This document shows positions 46,901-55,438 of a DNA stretch of 64,000 bases, in pieces. The notes below the pieces were generated by a model, which worked only from the letters and a program-made list of their open reading frames with translations, ran no database searches and had not been told where the DNA came from. The first letter of the stretch is position 1. Each line of letters opens with the position of its first letter. The position numbers were made by a program, and so were the translations under genes. The stretch is from assembly GCA_037045055.1 (NCBI GenBank), contig JBAOHJ010000001.1:620001-684000 (forward strand). Reading direction: 5' to 3'. The DNA comes from Phosphoribacter sp037045055 (GTDB taxonomy: Bacteria > Actinomycetota > Actinomycetes > Actinomycetales > Dermatophilaceae).

Positions 46901-47460
46901 CGCCCACCCCCGCTGATCCGCACCCCGTCGTCCTGCCCGTCGGACTCGTGCAGCCGGACGTGGACGCGCTCTGCGGAGGCGGTCGGGAGGTTCTTGCCGA
47001 CGTGGTCGGCGCGGATCGGCAGCTCGCGGTGACCACGGTCCACGAGCACCGCCAGACGCACCGCACGCGGGCGGCCCAGGTCGACCAGCGACTCCATCGC
47101 GGCTCGGACCGTGCGGCCGGAGTAGAGCACGTCGTCGACGAGCACGACCACTTTGCCGTCGATGCCGCCGGGTGGCATCGTCGTCGGCCCGACCGGCCGG
47201 GTCGGCTGGTGGCGCAGGTCGTCGCGGTGCATGGTGATGTCCAGGGCGCCGACCGGCACCTGGGTCCCCTCGACGTGTGCGATGACCTCGGCCAGCCGGC
47301 GCGCCAGGGGGACCCCTCGGGAGGGGATGCCCAGCAGGACCAGGTCGCTCGCGCCCTTGTTGTGCTCGAGGATTTCGTGGGCCACCCGGCGCAGGGCCCG
47401 GGAGACGTCACCGGAACTCATCACCTGGCGTGCGGCCGGGACGGCGTCGTGCGACACCAC
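46897..47460 (-). CDS. pyrR: pyrimidine operon regulator PyrR / uracil phosphoribosyltransferase
   Basis: RNA-binding regulator that senses UMP and PRPP, with uracil phosphoribosyltransferase activity. The 187 residues have the PRPP loop VVLVDDVLYSGRTVRAA (about 104-120) and RHQPTRPV flexible loop. It is the first gene of pyrR-pyrB-pyrC-carA-[cassette]-carB-pyrK-pyrD-pyrF and should control all of them, including the inserted pair. It starts at GTG, five bases after GGAGG. Confidence 0.93.
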   Translation of the reverse strand: MVSHDAVPAARQVMSSGDVSRALRRVAHEILEHNKGASDLVLLGIPSRGVPLARRLAEVIAHVEGTQVPVGALDITMHRDDLRHQPTRPVGPTTMPPGGIDGKVVVLVDDVLYSGRTVRAAMESLVDLGRPRAVRLAVLVDRGHRELPIRADHVGKNLPTASAERVHVRLHESDGQDDGVRISGGGR

Positions 47461-47462
47461 TC

Positions 47463-47525
47463 GGACCTCCTTCCCCGCCTCGCCGGACGGTGGTTAAAGG
47501 ACGTCACTGACGCGCGTCACCCTAC
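47463..47525 (-). promoter_or_regulatory. pyr operon leader with putative PyrR-binding site and promoter
   Basis: Minus-strand leader reading CCTTTAACC, a short stem with loop GGCGAGGC and then GGGGAAGGAGG including the pyrR ribosome-binding site. This resembles the PyrR-binding leaders described in mycobacteria and relatives, where PyrR blocks translation. A candidate -10 TAGGGT (47524-47519) and a perfect palindrome TGACGCGCGTCA (47508-47519) lie just upstream. Confidence 0.55.
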
Positions 47526-47630
47526 CCCGGCACGGCTCCGGTCCTGGCGCGGGTCCGTATGCCGGCCGGTCCGTCGGCGTGTCGGCGGCTGTCCCTGCCC
47601 GGGCCCGTGGGCCGCGGGTCGCGGTCCCCC

Positions 47631-48248
47631 TCAGTCGGGGTCGGCCCCGGGCGCCTCGGCCGTGCTCCAGGACGGTGGTGGCGGCGGCGGCGACGGGGCG
47701 TGCGGGTCCAACGGCTTCGCAGCGACAGGGGGCGGGGCCGGCGGCGGGGGTGGCGGCGGTGCGTCGGGGGGCGCCGGTGGCTCGGGGTGACTCGGCGCCG
47801 GTGGAGGCGGGGCGGGTGGCGGGGGGGAGCTCGCCGACGGCTGGGCCCAGGACGGCGGTGGAGGTGGTGGCGGCGGCGCCGCACCGGTCGGTGCGGGCGC
47901 GCCTGCACCGGACGGGGTCGGCGCGGCGGCGCCCGGCGGTGGGGGCGGCGCGGCATACCCTCCGGCGACGGCTCCCGGGGCCGGCGGCGGGGCGGTGAGC
48001 AGCGCGAAGCTGGCGATGCCCCCCTGCGCCTCGATGCCGCGCAGCGCGTCGAGCACCCGCACCCGCTCGGCCGGATCGCCCGGCCGAGCGGTCTCGGCGA
48101 GGTAGGCCAGCACCCCGAGGTCGCGCAAGAGGCGCTCGGCCTGCTTGCCGCCCGCCGCCGAGGCCGACCCTCCAACGCTCGTCAGCGCCTCGTCGGCCTT
48201 CGCGGCCAGCTCACTCGCCGCGGCCTTGGCCTTGTCCAGGAATCCCAT
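47631..48248 (-). CDS. proline-rich protein of unknown function
   Basis: 205-residue protein not recognised by family. Residues 1-85 form an alanine/lysine-rich amphipathic helical region (MGFLDKAKAAASELAAKADEA) and a small predicted helical domain (LRDLGVLAYLAETARPGDPAERVRVLDALRGIE, split at about residues 42-75). The remainder is almost wholly proline/alanine with runs of up to eight prolines and repeated PPPSW motifs. No signal peptide or membrane helix is seen. The first half resembles short-helical SHOCT-like or apolipoprotein-like proteins only in composition. It diverges from the AIM24 gene, sharing a promoter region of about 150 bp. Confidence 0.7.
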   Translation of the reverse strand: MGFLDKAKAAASELAAKADEALTSVGGSASAAGGKQAERLLRDLGVLAYLAETARPGDPAERVRVLDALRGIEAQGGIASFALLTAPPPAPGAVAGGYAAPPPPPGAAAPTPSGAGAPAPTGAAPPPPPPPPSWAQPSASSPPPPAPPPPAPSHPEPPAPPDAPPPPPPPAPPPVAAKPLDPHAPSPPPPPPSWSTAEAPGADPD

Positions 48249-48401
48249 CGGTCACCTCTCGTCGTCGCCGGGCGACGCCATCGTCTCTCGGAAACCGTTC
48301 GCCCACAACCGCTTCCCTTTCGGGCAATCCGCCCCCCCGGGTCGGGCGCCGGGCAGTAGGGTCGGGTCGAGGCCGTGTCGCGATATCAAGGGAGGTCCAG
48401 G

Positions 48402-49127
48402 ATGCCGATCCACGGAACGCTGTTCCAGGAGTACCAGGAGAACCCCTCGGCAGACCCGTTCGTGCTGCAGAACAAGAAGATGCTCAAGATTTCGATGCAG
48501 TACGGCCCGGTGTGGGCCAAGACCGGGTCGATGGTCGCCTACCAGGGCGACGTGCGGTTCGAGAACACCGGGTCGGGCGGTCTGGACAAGCTGCTGAAGT
48601 CCAAGCTCACCGGGGAAGGCGTCAAGGTGATGCGGTGCAGCGGCAGCGGGGAGCTGTTCGTCGGCGACCTGGCCAGCGAGATCCAGCTGTTCTACCTGGA
48701 GAACGACATGGTGTCGGTCAACGGCAACAACGTCCTGGCCTTCTCCAGCTCGATCGAGTGGGACATCCACCGCGTGCAGGCGCGGGGAGCCATGATGGCC
48801 GGCGGGCTGTTCAACGTGTCGCTGCGGGGCACCGGGTACGTCGCCGTGACCACCAAGGGCGACCCGGTGGCCCTCGACGTCGCCGGCTCGCCGACCTTCG
48901 CCGACGCCCAGGCCGTCGTGCTGTGGACCAGTGGGGTGTCCATGGACATCCGCGTGGACACCGGCGGGCTGAAGTCGCTGGTGCGCGGCGGCACGGGGGA
49001 GATGCTGCAGATGGCCTTCGGTGGGCAGGGGTACGTCCTGGTCCAGCCCTCCGAGTCGGTGCTCGAGGGCGGCACGCAGACCCCGCAGCGCGGTGGCGGC
49101 GGGCTGGGCGGACTGCTCGGCGGGTAG
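48402..49127 (+). CDS. AIM24-family protein
   Basis: 241-residue beta-rich protein of the AIM24 (TIGR00266-like) family: MVAYQGDVRFENTG, a glycine-rich LFVGDLASEIQLFYLE, VSVNGNNVLAFSSSIEWDI and GVSMDIRVDTGGLKSLVRGGTGE. Bacterial members have no firm function. GGGAGG at about 48390 selects the ATG at 48402 over one nine codons upstream. It ends in a glycine-rich tail (GGGGLGGLLGG). Confidence 0.85.
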   Translation: MPIHGTLFQEYQENPSADPFVLQNKKMLKISMQYGPVWAKTGSMVAYQGDVRFENTGSGGLDKLLKSKLTGEGVKVMRCSGSGELFVGDLASEIQLFYLENDMVSVNGNNVLAFSSSIEWDIHRVQARGAMMAGGLFNVSLRGTGYVAVTTKGDPVALDVAGSPTFADAQAVVLWTSGVSMDIRVDTGGLKSLVRGGTGEMLQMAFGGQGYVLVQPSESVLEGGTQTPQRGGGGLGGLLGG

Positions 49128-49219
49128 CCCGCAGCCCGCTGGCGTCCCGGCCGCGACCGTCGCCGGGCCGGCCAGCCCCCGGCCTACCGCACGCGGCGGC
49201 CCCGGCGCCCTGCCACGGC

Positions 49220-50173
49220 CTAACGCAGCCCCGGCTCGGCGTCCTGGACCGCGCGCACCTGCGCCATCGTCGGGGCGAAGGCGCCACGCTGACGCACCGT
49301 CAGCGCCGAGGTCACCACGGCCCGGTTCAGGGCCGGCCGCACCTGCGACCACCGGGCGCCGCGCAGGCGGTCGCGGGCCTGGACCGACCCGAGCAGCCCG
49401 GCCGCCAGCAGCCCCGAGATCAGCCCGGCCATGAACGAGTCCCCCGCGCCGACGGTGTCCCCGATCGGCACGTCCAGCCGGTCCACGCCGAGCAGGTCGC
49501 GCTCGCCGGCGAGCACCGCGACGGCGCCCTGCGGGCCGCGGGTGACGACGACCAGGCTCGGGCCGGCCGCCAGCCAGCGCCGCATGACCTGCTCGACCGC
49601 GTCCCCCGGGTAGAGCCAGGTGAGGTCCTCGTCGCTGGCCTTGACCAGGTCGGCCCGGGCCACCAGGGACTCCACCCGCGCGAGCACGTCCGCGGGCGAC
49701 CCCATCAGCGCGGGGCGGATGTTCGGGTCGTAGGACACGGTGCCGACCCTCCGCATGCGCTCGACCACGTCGAGCACCTGGCTGCCGCCGGGCTCCAGGG
49801 TCGCCGCGATGCTGCCGGTGTGCAGGTGGCCGTAACCGCTCAGGTCGCCGATCTCCGGCACCGACCAGGTGAGGTCGAACTCGTACGTCGCCCGCCCCTG
49901 CTCGTCCAGACGGGCATAGGCCAGCGCGGTCCGGGCCGCCCCGTCGGTGCCCGCCACCACGGACACGCCGGCCGACCGAGCCCAGCGCGCCAACCGGTCG
50001 CCGCGCTCGTCCTTGCCCCACCACGCGCAGATACTCGCCGGGTCGCCCAGGGTCGCCAGGCCACAGGCGACGTTGAGCAGACTGCCGCCCACGTGCTCGA
50101 CGGTGCCCTCGGGACGGCTGACCACGTCGACGAGCGCCTCGCCCAGGCACAGGACGGCCCGCTCGCCACTCAT
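49220..50173 (-). CDS. PfkB-family sugar kinase, fructokinase-like
   Basis: 317-residue ribokinase-fold kinase. It has the N-terminal GEALVDVV, the GGSLLNVACGLATLG substrate loop, and the C-terminal signature DTVGAGDSFMAGL with the catalytic Asp. Overall it resembles fructokinases or 2-keto-3-deoxygluconate kinases; the sugar cannot be fixed. It stands alone between the AIM24 gene (convergent) and nusB, interrupting the usual nusB-pyrR neighbourhood. Confidence 0.85.
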   Translation of the reverse strand: MSGERAVLCLGEALVDVVSRPEGTVEHVGGSLLNVACGLATLGDPASICAWWGKDERGDRLARWARSAGVSVVAGTDGAARTALAYARLDEQGRATYEFDLTWSVPEIGDLSGYGHLHTGSIAATLEPGGSQVLDVVERMRRVGTVSYDPNIRPALMGSPADVLARVESLVARADLVKASDEDLTWLYPGDAVEQVMRRWLAAGPSLVVVTRGPQGAVAVLAGERDLLGVDRLDVPIGDTVGAGDSFMAGLISGLLAAGLLGSVQARDRLRGARWSQVRPALNRAVVTSALTVRQRGAFAPTMAQVRAVQDAEPGLR

Positions 50174-50229
50174 GCACCCACACGCTAGCGCCCGCCCCGT
50201 GCCCGGGGGGCATCACGGCCGGACCGTGG

Positions 50230-50658
50230 TCAGATCACGGTGTCCTTGACCTGGGCGATCCGCCCCAGCAGCCCGTTGACGAACGACGGCGAGGCGTCGG
50301 TCGACAGGTCCTTGGCGAGGCGCACCGCCTCGGAGATCGCGACGGCGTCGGGCACCCCCTGCCCGTAGAGCACCTCGAACGCCCCGATCCGCAGGATCGC
50401 GCGGTCCACGGCCGGCATCCGGTCGATCGACCACCCGTGACTGTAGGTCTGCAGCACGCCCTCGATGCTCGCCCAGTGCGCGACCACGCCCTCGACGAGC
50501 CTCGCGGCATACTCCGGCACCGGCACCGGCACCGGCACCGGCACCGGCGTGGCCTGCTGCTGGCGCTGCTGTAGCAGGTCCAGCGCGTTGACGCCCCGCT
50601 GGTCGGCCTCGAAGAGCAGGTCGAGCGCGCGTTTGCGCGCCTTGGTGCGAGCGCCCAT
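50230..50658 (-). CDS. nusB: transcription antitermination factor NusB
   Basis: RNA-binding factor for rRNA antitermination (142 residues, all helical). It has the family signatures KARKRALDLLFEADQRG and RMPAVDRAILRIGAFEVLYG, then SEAVRLAKDLSTDASPSFVNGLLGRI. A five-fold Val-Pro repeat (residues about 38-48) sits in the loop between helices 2 and 3, produced by a hexanucleotide tandem repeat. It follows efp by 37 bases. Confidence 0.93.
   Translation of the reverse strand: MGARTKARKRALDLLFEADQRGVNALDLLQQRQQQATPVPVPVPVPVPEYAARLVEGVVAHWASIEGVLQTYSHGWSIDRMPAVDRAILRIGAFEVLYGQGVPDAVAISEAVRLAKDLSTDASPSFVNGLLGRIAQVKDTVI
50515..50544 (-). repeat. hexanucleotide microsatellite in nusB
   Basis: CGGCAC is repeated five times without interruption, encoding alternating Val and Pro in a surface loop of NusB. 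Changes in copy number would stay in frame. Confidence 0.9.
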
Positions 50659-50695
50659 CGAGGTCTGCCGTCCGTCCCGTCTGCCGGTCGCTCGG

Positions 50696-51259
50696 TCAGT
50701 CGTTGACCCGGCCCAGGTAGGAGCCGTCGCGGGTGTCGACCTTGACCCGGGTGCCGGTCTCGAGGAACAGCGGCACCTGGATCTGCGCGCCGGTCTGCAA
50801 GGTGGCCGGCTTGGTGCCGCCGGTCGAGCGATCGCCCTGCAGACCGGGCTCGGTGAAGGTGATCTCCAGCACGACCGCGGCGGGCAGCTCGACGTACAAC
50901 GGCGACCCGTCGTGAGTGGCGACGATGGCGTTCTGGTTCTCCAGCAGGTAGCTCGCCGCGGTGCCGACCACCTCGCCGGACACGTGCAGTTGGTCGTAGG
51001 TGTCGGTGTCCATGAAGACGAAGTCGGAGCCGTCCTTGTAGAGATAGGCCATGGTGCGCTTGTCCACGTTGGCGGTGTCGACCTTGACCCCGGCGTTGAA
51101 GGTCTTGTCGACGACCTTGCCGGACAGCACGTTCTTGAGCTTGGTCCGCACGAACGCCGGACCCTTGCCGGGCTTGACGTGCTGGAACTCCACGACGGTC
51201 CACAACTGGCCGTCGAGGTTGAGCACGAGGCCGTTCTTGAGGTCGTTGGTGGTCGCCAC
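50696..51259 (-). CDS. efp: elongation factor P
   Basis: Relieves ribosome stalling at polyproline. The 187 residues form three beta-barrel domains; the tip loop is HVKPGKGPAFVR with Lys32, and the C-terminal signature is GAQIQVPLFLETGTRVKVDTRDGSYLGR, described here by its ends. The flanking prolines (PGKGP) match the actinobacterial subgroup that works without lysine modification. The window encodes strongly proline-rich targets such as the protein at 47631. An octamer lies 16 bases upstream of the ATG. Confidence 0.95.
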   Translation of the reverse strand: MATTNDLKNGLVLNLDGQLWTVVEFQHVKPGKGPAFVRTKLKNVLSGKVVDKTFNAGVKVDTANVDKRTMAYLYKDGSDFVFMDTDTYDQLHVSGEVVGTAASYLLENQNAIVATHDGSPLYVELPAAVVLEITFTEPGLQGDRSTGGTKPATLQTGAQIQVPLFLETGTRVKVDTRDGSYLGRVND

Positions 51260-51375
51260 GGGAGCATCGCTTTCGTATGCCGGGCACGGCGCGGCCCGGG
51301 TGAGTCGTCGTCGGAACGGCTCAGTCTATCGGCCCCGAGGATGGCCGGGCATCGCCGGCGGGTCACGCACCCCGC

Positions 51376-52242
51376 TCAGACGCCGACCCGCAGGTCCGCG
51401 GCGTAGCCGCCGGTGGCCGAGCCGCTCATCGTGGCCAGCTGTTTGACACCTCGGTCGTTGCCGAACACGTTGTCGGTCGCGAGGGTGACCGCGGCCAGGT
51501 TGCGCACGCTGGCGGCATACCCGTCGGTGGCGTACACCGCCGCACAGGCGGCCTCCGGCAGGGCGATCTGGCTGGTCTTGACCGCGCCGCCGGCACCGAC
51601 GGCGGCGGCGAGCGAACGGTAGACCTCGAAGTGGATGTGCGGCCAACGGCCCGAGTAGCAGCCGGGGAAGATCGTGGCGAAGGTGGCGGTGCCGCCGGCA
51701 TCGGTCGGCTGGATGCCGCGCAGGTAGTTCTCGCCCGCCAGCCCCGGCGAGTAGAGCGAGTACCCGCCTTCGCGATTGCAGTGCCACAGGTACACCGCGG
51801 CGCCGGACACGGGGGCTCCGGTGGACTTGTCCGTCACGGTGAGCCGCACGGTGAGCGGTATGCCGCCGGCCTTGGTCGTCGAGGAGCCGAAGCTGCCGGT
51901 GATGTCGGCGCGGACGATGCCGGCGTCGTCCAGGACGTTGGGGCCGTTCGATCCGTCGCCCGGATAGGGTCCGGCGGCCTCGGTGGGCACCTCGCCGACG
52001 GCGTCACCCGATGCCGTGGTGCCGCCGGCCGTCGCGGCGCTGGAGCCGGTCGGCGCGGCGGCGTTGGAGGCGGTCGAGGTCGTCGGGCCGGCCGCGGTGC
52101 ACGCCGCCGCCGCGGCCAGACCCACCCCGCCGAGCAGGCCGAGCACGGCACGGCGGCGCACCAGGGTGCCCAGGTCGAAGGCCAGACCCCGGTCGTGATC
52201 GTCGATCCCGGCCTGGTCATGGGGTGCGGTGCGCTCGGGCAT
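51376..52242 (-). CDS. intradiol ring-cleavage dioxygenase-like Tat/lipoprotein
   Basis: 288-residue exported protein. After a 28-residue hydrophilic leader come RRR, a hydrophobic stretch and AAAAC, a twin-arginine-like lipoprotein signal. An Ala/Ser/Thr-rich linker leads to a dioxygenase beta-sandwich with AVYLWHCNREGGYSLYS, CYSGRWPHIHFEVY (Tyr-His-His iron ligands) and a preceding tyrosine. Surface-anchored intradiol dioxygenases of this kind are common in actinobacteria; the substrate is unknown. It separates aroB from efp, which are usually closer. Confidence 0.8.
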   Translation of the reverse strand: MPERTAPHDQAGIDDHDRGLAFDLGTLVRRRAVLGLLGGVGLAAAAACTAAGPTTSTASNAAAPTGSSAATAGGTTASGDAVGEVPTEAAGPYPGDGSNGPNVLDDAGIVRADITGSFGSSTTKAGGIPLTVRLTVTDKSTGAPVSGAAVYLWHCNREGGYSLYSPGLAGENYLRGIQPTDAGGTATFATIFPGCYSGRWPHIHFEVYRSLAAAVGAGGAVKTSQIALPEAACAAVYATDGYAASVRNLAAVTLATDNVFGNDRGVKQLATMSGSATGGYAADLRVGV

Positions 52243-52389
52243 CGTGTGGTCCGTTCGTCAGGCCCCGGGGCTTGCGGGGAGGGCGGGGCACCACCGTGGC
52301 CCGGCCGGCCCAGGGGCCGCTGGGGACCTGCTGTGTGTCCACTGTGAGCCAGGGCGGCCGACCGGCGACGCCGGACGGGGTCGGTTCCC

Positions 52390-52434
52390 GGAGGCTCTGC
52401 ATTGCCCGCCAGTGGCGGGCACTGCAGAGCCTCC
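52390..52434. terminator. 45-bp near-perfect hairpin after the aro operon
   Basis: Two 22-base arms (52390-52411 and 52413-52434) match with one mismatch around a single G. The arms begin GGAGGCTCTGCA and end TGCAGAGCCTCC. The element lies about 100 bp downstream of aroB and about 150 bp upstream of the dioxygenase. It may be a terminator or a small palindromic repeat element; the rest of the 290-bp gap holds no gene. Confidence 0.7.
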
Positions 52435-52535
52435 CGCACGCAGGGCATGTCGGGCCCGGTTGCCGGGGCCGCGGGACCCAGGGCAGCGGGGTCACCACCG
52501 GTGCCGATGCGCAGCCGGGCCTCGGGCCATCGGGA

Positions 52536-53639
52536 CTACGGCTCGCTGATCGCGTCGTACGCCTCGCGCAACAGCTGCTCGCTGGGCCCCTCCAACCGGC
52601 CGGGACGCCCGATCCCGTCGAGCACGACGAACCGCAGCAGCGACCCCCGGGACTTCTTGTCCCGGCGCATCGCCGTAAACAGGTCCTCCCACCGGCCTGC
52701 CGGGTAGGCGGTCGGCAGACCCACTGCGCTCAGCACCGACAGGTGGCGCCGCACGTCGTCTTCGCCGAGCCGGCCGGCCAGCCAGGCCAGCCGCGCGGCA
52801 TACGCCATGCCGATGGCGACCGCCTCGCCGTGCCGGCGGGTGTAGCCCTCCACCTGCTCCACGGCGTGCCCGAAGGTGTGCCCGTAGTTGAGGATCTCGC
52901 GCAGGAAGGACTCGCGGGGGTCGGCCGCGACGACCGACGCCTTGACCCGCACCGAGCGCTCGACGAGCTCGGCGAGGGCGTCGCCGGCGGGGTCGAGGGC
53001 GGCTGCCGGATCGGCCTGGACGATCTGCAGGGTGCGCTCGTCGGCGATGAACCCGTGCTTGACGACCTCGGCCATCCCGGCGACCAGCTCCGCGCGCGGC
53101 AACGTCAGCAGGGCGTCCAGGTCGCACAGCACGCCGGCCGGGGGATGGAAGGCGCCCACGAGGTTCTTGCCTTCGGCGGTGTTGACGCCGGTCTTGCCGC
53201 CGACCGCCGCGTCGACCATCGCGGCCAGCGTGGTGGGCACCTGCACGACGGCGATGCCGCGCAGCCACGTCGCCGCGACGAAGCCGGCCAGGTCGGTCAC
53301 GGTCCCCCCGCCGACCCCGATCACGGCGTCCGACCTGGTGAACTCGGCCTGACCGAGCCGCGCCCACAGCATGGCGGCGACCGCGGGGGTCTTGGCCCCC
53401 TCGGCGTCGGGCACGAGCGCCGGCACTGCCGTCGCGCCGGTCCCGCGCACCGCGTCGGCGACCCGCTGGGCGAGGTCGGCGACGGCGGCCGAGTGCACGA
53501 TCAGGGTCCGCCGCACCCGGGCGCCCAGGGCCGGCCGCAGCAGGGCAGCGAGCGCGTCGGGCGAGTCGAGCAGACCTCGACCGACCAGGACCTCGTGGTC
53601 CTGGCCGACCGCGATCCGAGCCGGCTGGTCGGCAGTCAC
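52536..53639 (-). CDS. aroB: 3-dehydroquinate synthase
   Basis: Second step of the shikimate pathway, NAD- and zinc-dependent. The 367 residues include GVGGGTVTDLAGFVAATWLRG, PTTLAAMVDAAVGGKTGVN, the zinc-ligand helix AEVVKHGFI, and NYGHTFGHAVE. The GTG start overlaps the aroK stop by four bases. Confidence 0.94.
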   Translation of the reverse strand: MTADQPARIAVGQDHEVLVGRGLLDSPDALAALLRPALGARVRRTLIVHSAAVADLAQRVADAVRGTGATAVPALVPDAEGAKTPAVAAMLWARLGQAEFTRSDAVIGVGGGTVTDLAGFVAATWLRGIAVVQVPTTLAAMVDAAVGGKTGVNTAEGKNLVGAFHPPAGVLCDLDALLTLPRAELVAGMAEVVKHGFIADERTLQIVQADPAAALDPAGDALAELVERSVRVKASVVAADPRESFLREILNYGHTFGHAVEQVEGYTRRHGEAVAIGMAYAARLAWLAGRLGEDDVRRHLSVLSAVGLPTAYPAGRWEDLFTAMRRDKKSRGSLLRFVVLDGIGRPGRLEGPSEQLLREAYDAISEP

Positions 53640-54172
53640 GGCCGCACCGGCGACGGCGCGGACAACGCCGCCGCGACGAGCTCGGCGACCTGGTGCGGGG
53701 TCCGGCCCGTGGTGTCCACGTGGATGGTCCCCACCCGCCGGTAGGTCTCGCGGCGCTGCGCCATGAGCTCGCGCCAGGCCGCGCGTGGGGTGACCGCCAG
53801 CATCGGGCGGGCCGTCGCGTCCAGACCCACCCGCCGGGCCGCGTCGGCAGGGGCGACGTCGAGGAAGACGACCGGGCGTCCGCGCAGCCGTTGCTCGGTC
53901 CCCGGGTCCATCACGGCCCCACCGCCGACCGCCAGCACCCCGCGCTCGTGTTCGAGGGCCCGGGCCACCTCGGCGCGTTCCAGCGCGCGGAAGGCGGGCT
54001 CGCCGTCCTCGACGAAGATGTCCGAGATGCTGCGCCCGACGCTGGCCACGATGGCCTCGTCGGTGTCGTGGAAGGGCAGCCCGAGCAGGGTCGCCAGGAC
54101 CCGCCCGGTGGCGGTCTTGCCGCACCCCGGGGGCCCGCAGAGCACCACCGTGGGGCCCGTGGGGACGTTCAC
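53636..54172 (-). CDS. aroK: shikimate kinase
   Basis: Phosphorylates shikimate. The 178-residue P-loop kinase has Walker A GPPGCGKT near residue 12, the DTDEAIVASVGRSISDIF shikimate loop, and GGGAVMDPGTEQRL. The GTG at 54172 overlaps the aroC stop (GTGA); a second GTG one codon upstream is possible. Confidence 0.93.
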   Translation of the reverse strand: MNVPTGPTVVLCGPPGCGKTATGRVLATLLGLPFHDTDEAIVASVGRSISDIFVEDGEPAFRALERAEVARALEHERGVLAVGGGAVMDPGTEQRLRGRPVVFLDVAPADAARRVGLDATARPMLAVTPRAAWRELMAQRRETYRRVGTIHVDTTGRTPHQVAELVAAALSAPSPVRP

Positions 54173-55392
54173 CACGAGCGCATCCGGGGGGGCACCGAGG
54201 CCAGGTATGCCGCGTGGTTGCGGCTGGTCTCGGCCAGCGAGTCGCCGCCGAACTTCTCCAGGCAGGCTCGGGCCAGCACCAGCCCCACCATCGCCTCGGC
54301 GACGACACCGGCGGCCGGGACCGCGCACACGTCGCTGCGCTGGTGGATCGCCCGGGCCGGCCCGTCGGTGGCGACGTCGACGGTGTGCAGGGAGCGCGGG
54401 ACGGTCGAGATGGGCTTCATCGCGGCGCGCACCCGCAGGACCTCGCCGGTGGACATGCCCCCCTCGGTCCCCCCGGCCCGTCCGGTCTGCCGGCGGATGA
54501 CGCCGGCGGCGTCGCGGGACATCTCGTCGTGCGCCACCGAGCCGCGCCGACGGGCCGAGGCGAACCCGTCGCCGACCTCCACGCCCTTGATCGCGTGGAC
54601 CCCCATCAGCGCCGCACCGAGCCGGGCGTCCAGCCGCCGGTCCCACTGGACGTGCGACCCGAGCCCCGGCGGCAGCCCGAAGGCGAGCACCTCGACCACC
54701 CCGCCGAGGGTGTCTCCATCCCGGTGCGCGTCGTCGATCTGCGCCACCATCGCCGCCGACGCCGCGGCCTCGGTGCACCGGACCGGGTCGGCGTCCAGCC
54801 GGTCGACGTCGTCGGGGCCCGGGGGTGCGGTGCCCGCGGCGAGCTCGGCGGTGCCGATCGCGACGGTGTGCGAGACCAAGCGGACGCCGTAGGCCTGGGC
54901 GAGCATCCGGGCGGCGACCTCGCCGAGCGCGACCCGCGCGGCGGTCTCGCGGGCCGACGCGCGTTCCAGCACCGGGCGGGCGTCGTCGAACCCGTACTTC
55001 TGCATGCCGGCCAGATCCGCGTGGCCGGGCCGGGGCCGGGTCAGGGGCTTGTTGCGGGCGATCTCGCGCTCGGCGTTGACGTCGTCGGCGGCCTGCAGCT
55101 GCGCGTGCGACACCGGGTCGGCGCTCATCACGGTCTGCCACTTGGGCCACTCGGTGTTGCCGACCCGGATGGCGATCGGGGAGCCGAGGGTGAGCCCGTG
55201 CCGCAGGCCGGCGAGCACCTCGACCTCGTCCTGCTCGAAGCGCATCCGGGCCCCCCGGCCGTAGCCGAGGCGGCGTCGGGCCAGCGCACCCGCCAGATCC
55301 GCGGTCCGCACGGCGACCCCGGCGGGCATTCCCTCCAGCACCGCGACGAGTGCCGGCCCGTGGGACTCGCCGGCGGTGAGCCATCGCACCAT
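54169..55392 (-). CDS. aroC: chorismate synthase
   Basis: Final common step to chorismate, needing reduced FMN. The 407 residues carry the N-terminal TAGESHGPALVAVLEGMPAG, GRGARMRFEQDEVEVLAG, and the C-terminal RSDVCAVPAAGVVAEAMV (signature 3). An insertion-free normal length is seen. It starts at ATG 55392, 46 bases after the prepilin peptidase gene ends. Confidence 0.95.
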   Translation of the reverse strand: MVRWLTAGESHGPALVAVLEGMPAGVAVRTADLAGALARRRLGYGRGARMRFEQDEVEVLAGLRHGLTLGSPIAIRVGNTEWPKWQTVMSADPVSHAQLQAADDVNAEREIARNKPLTRPRPGHADLAGMQKYGFDDARPVLERASARETAARVALGEVAARMLAQAYGVRLVSHTVAIGTAELAAGTAPPGPDDVDRLDADPVRCTEAAASAAMVAQIDDAHRDGDTLGGVVEVLAFGLPPGLGSHVQWDRRLDARLGAALMGVHAIKGVEVGDGFASARRRGSVAHDEMSRDAAGVIRRQTGRAGGTEGGMSTGEVLRVRAAMKPISTVPRSLHTVDVATDGPARAIHQRSDVCAVPAAGVVAEAMVGLVLARACLEKFGGDSLAETSRNHAAYLASVPPRMRSW

Positions 55393-55438
55393 GGCCCGAT
55401 CCTCCCATGGGGGCCTCGGGCGCCGCCCGGGCCGCCGA

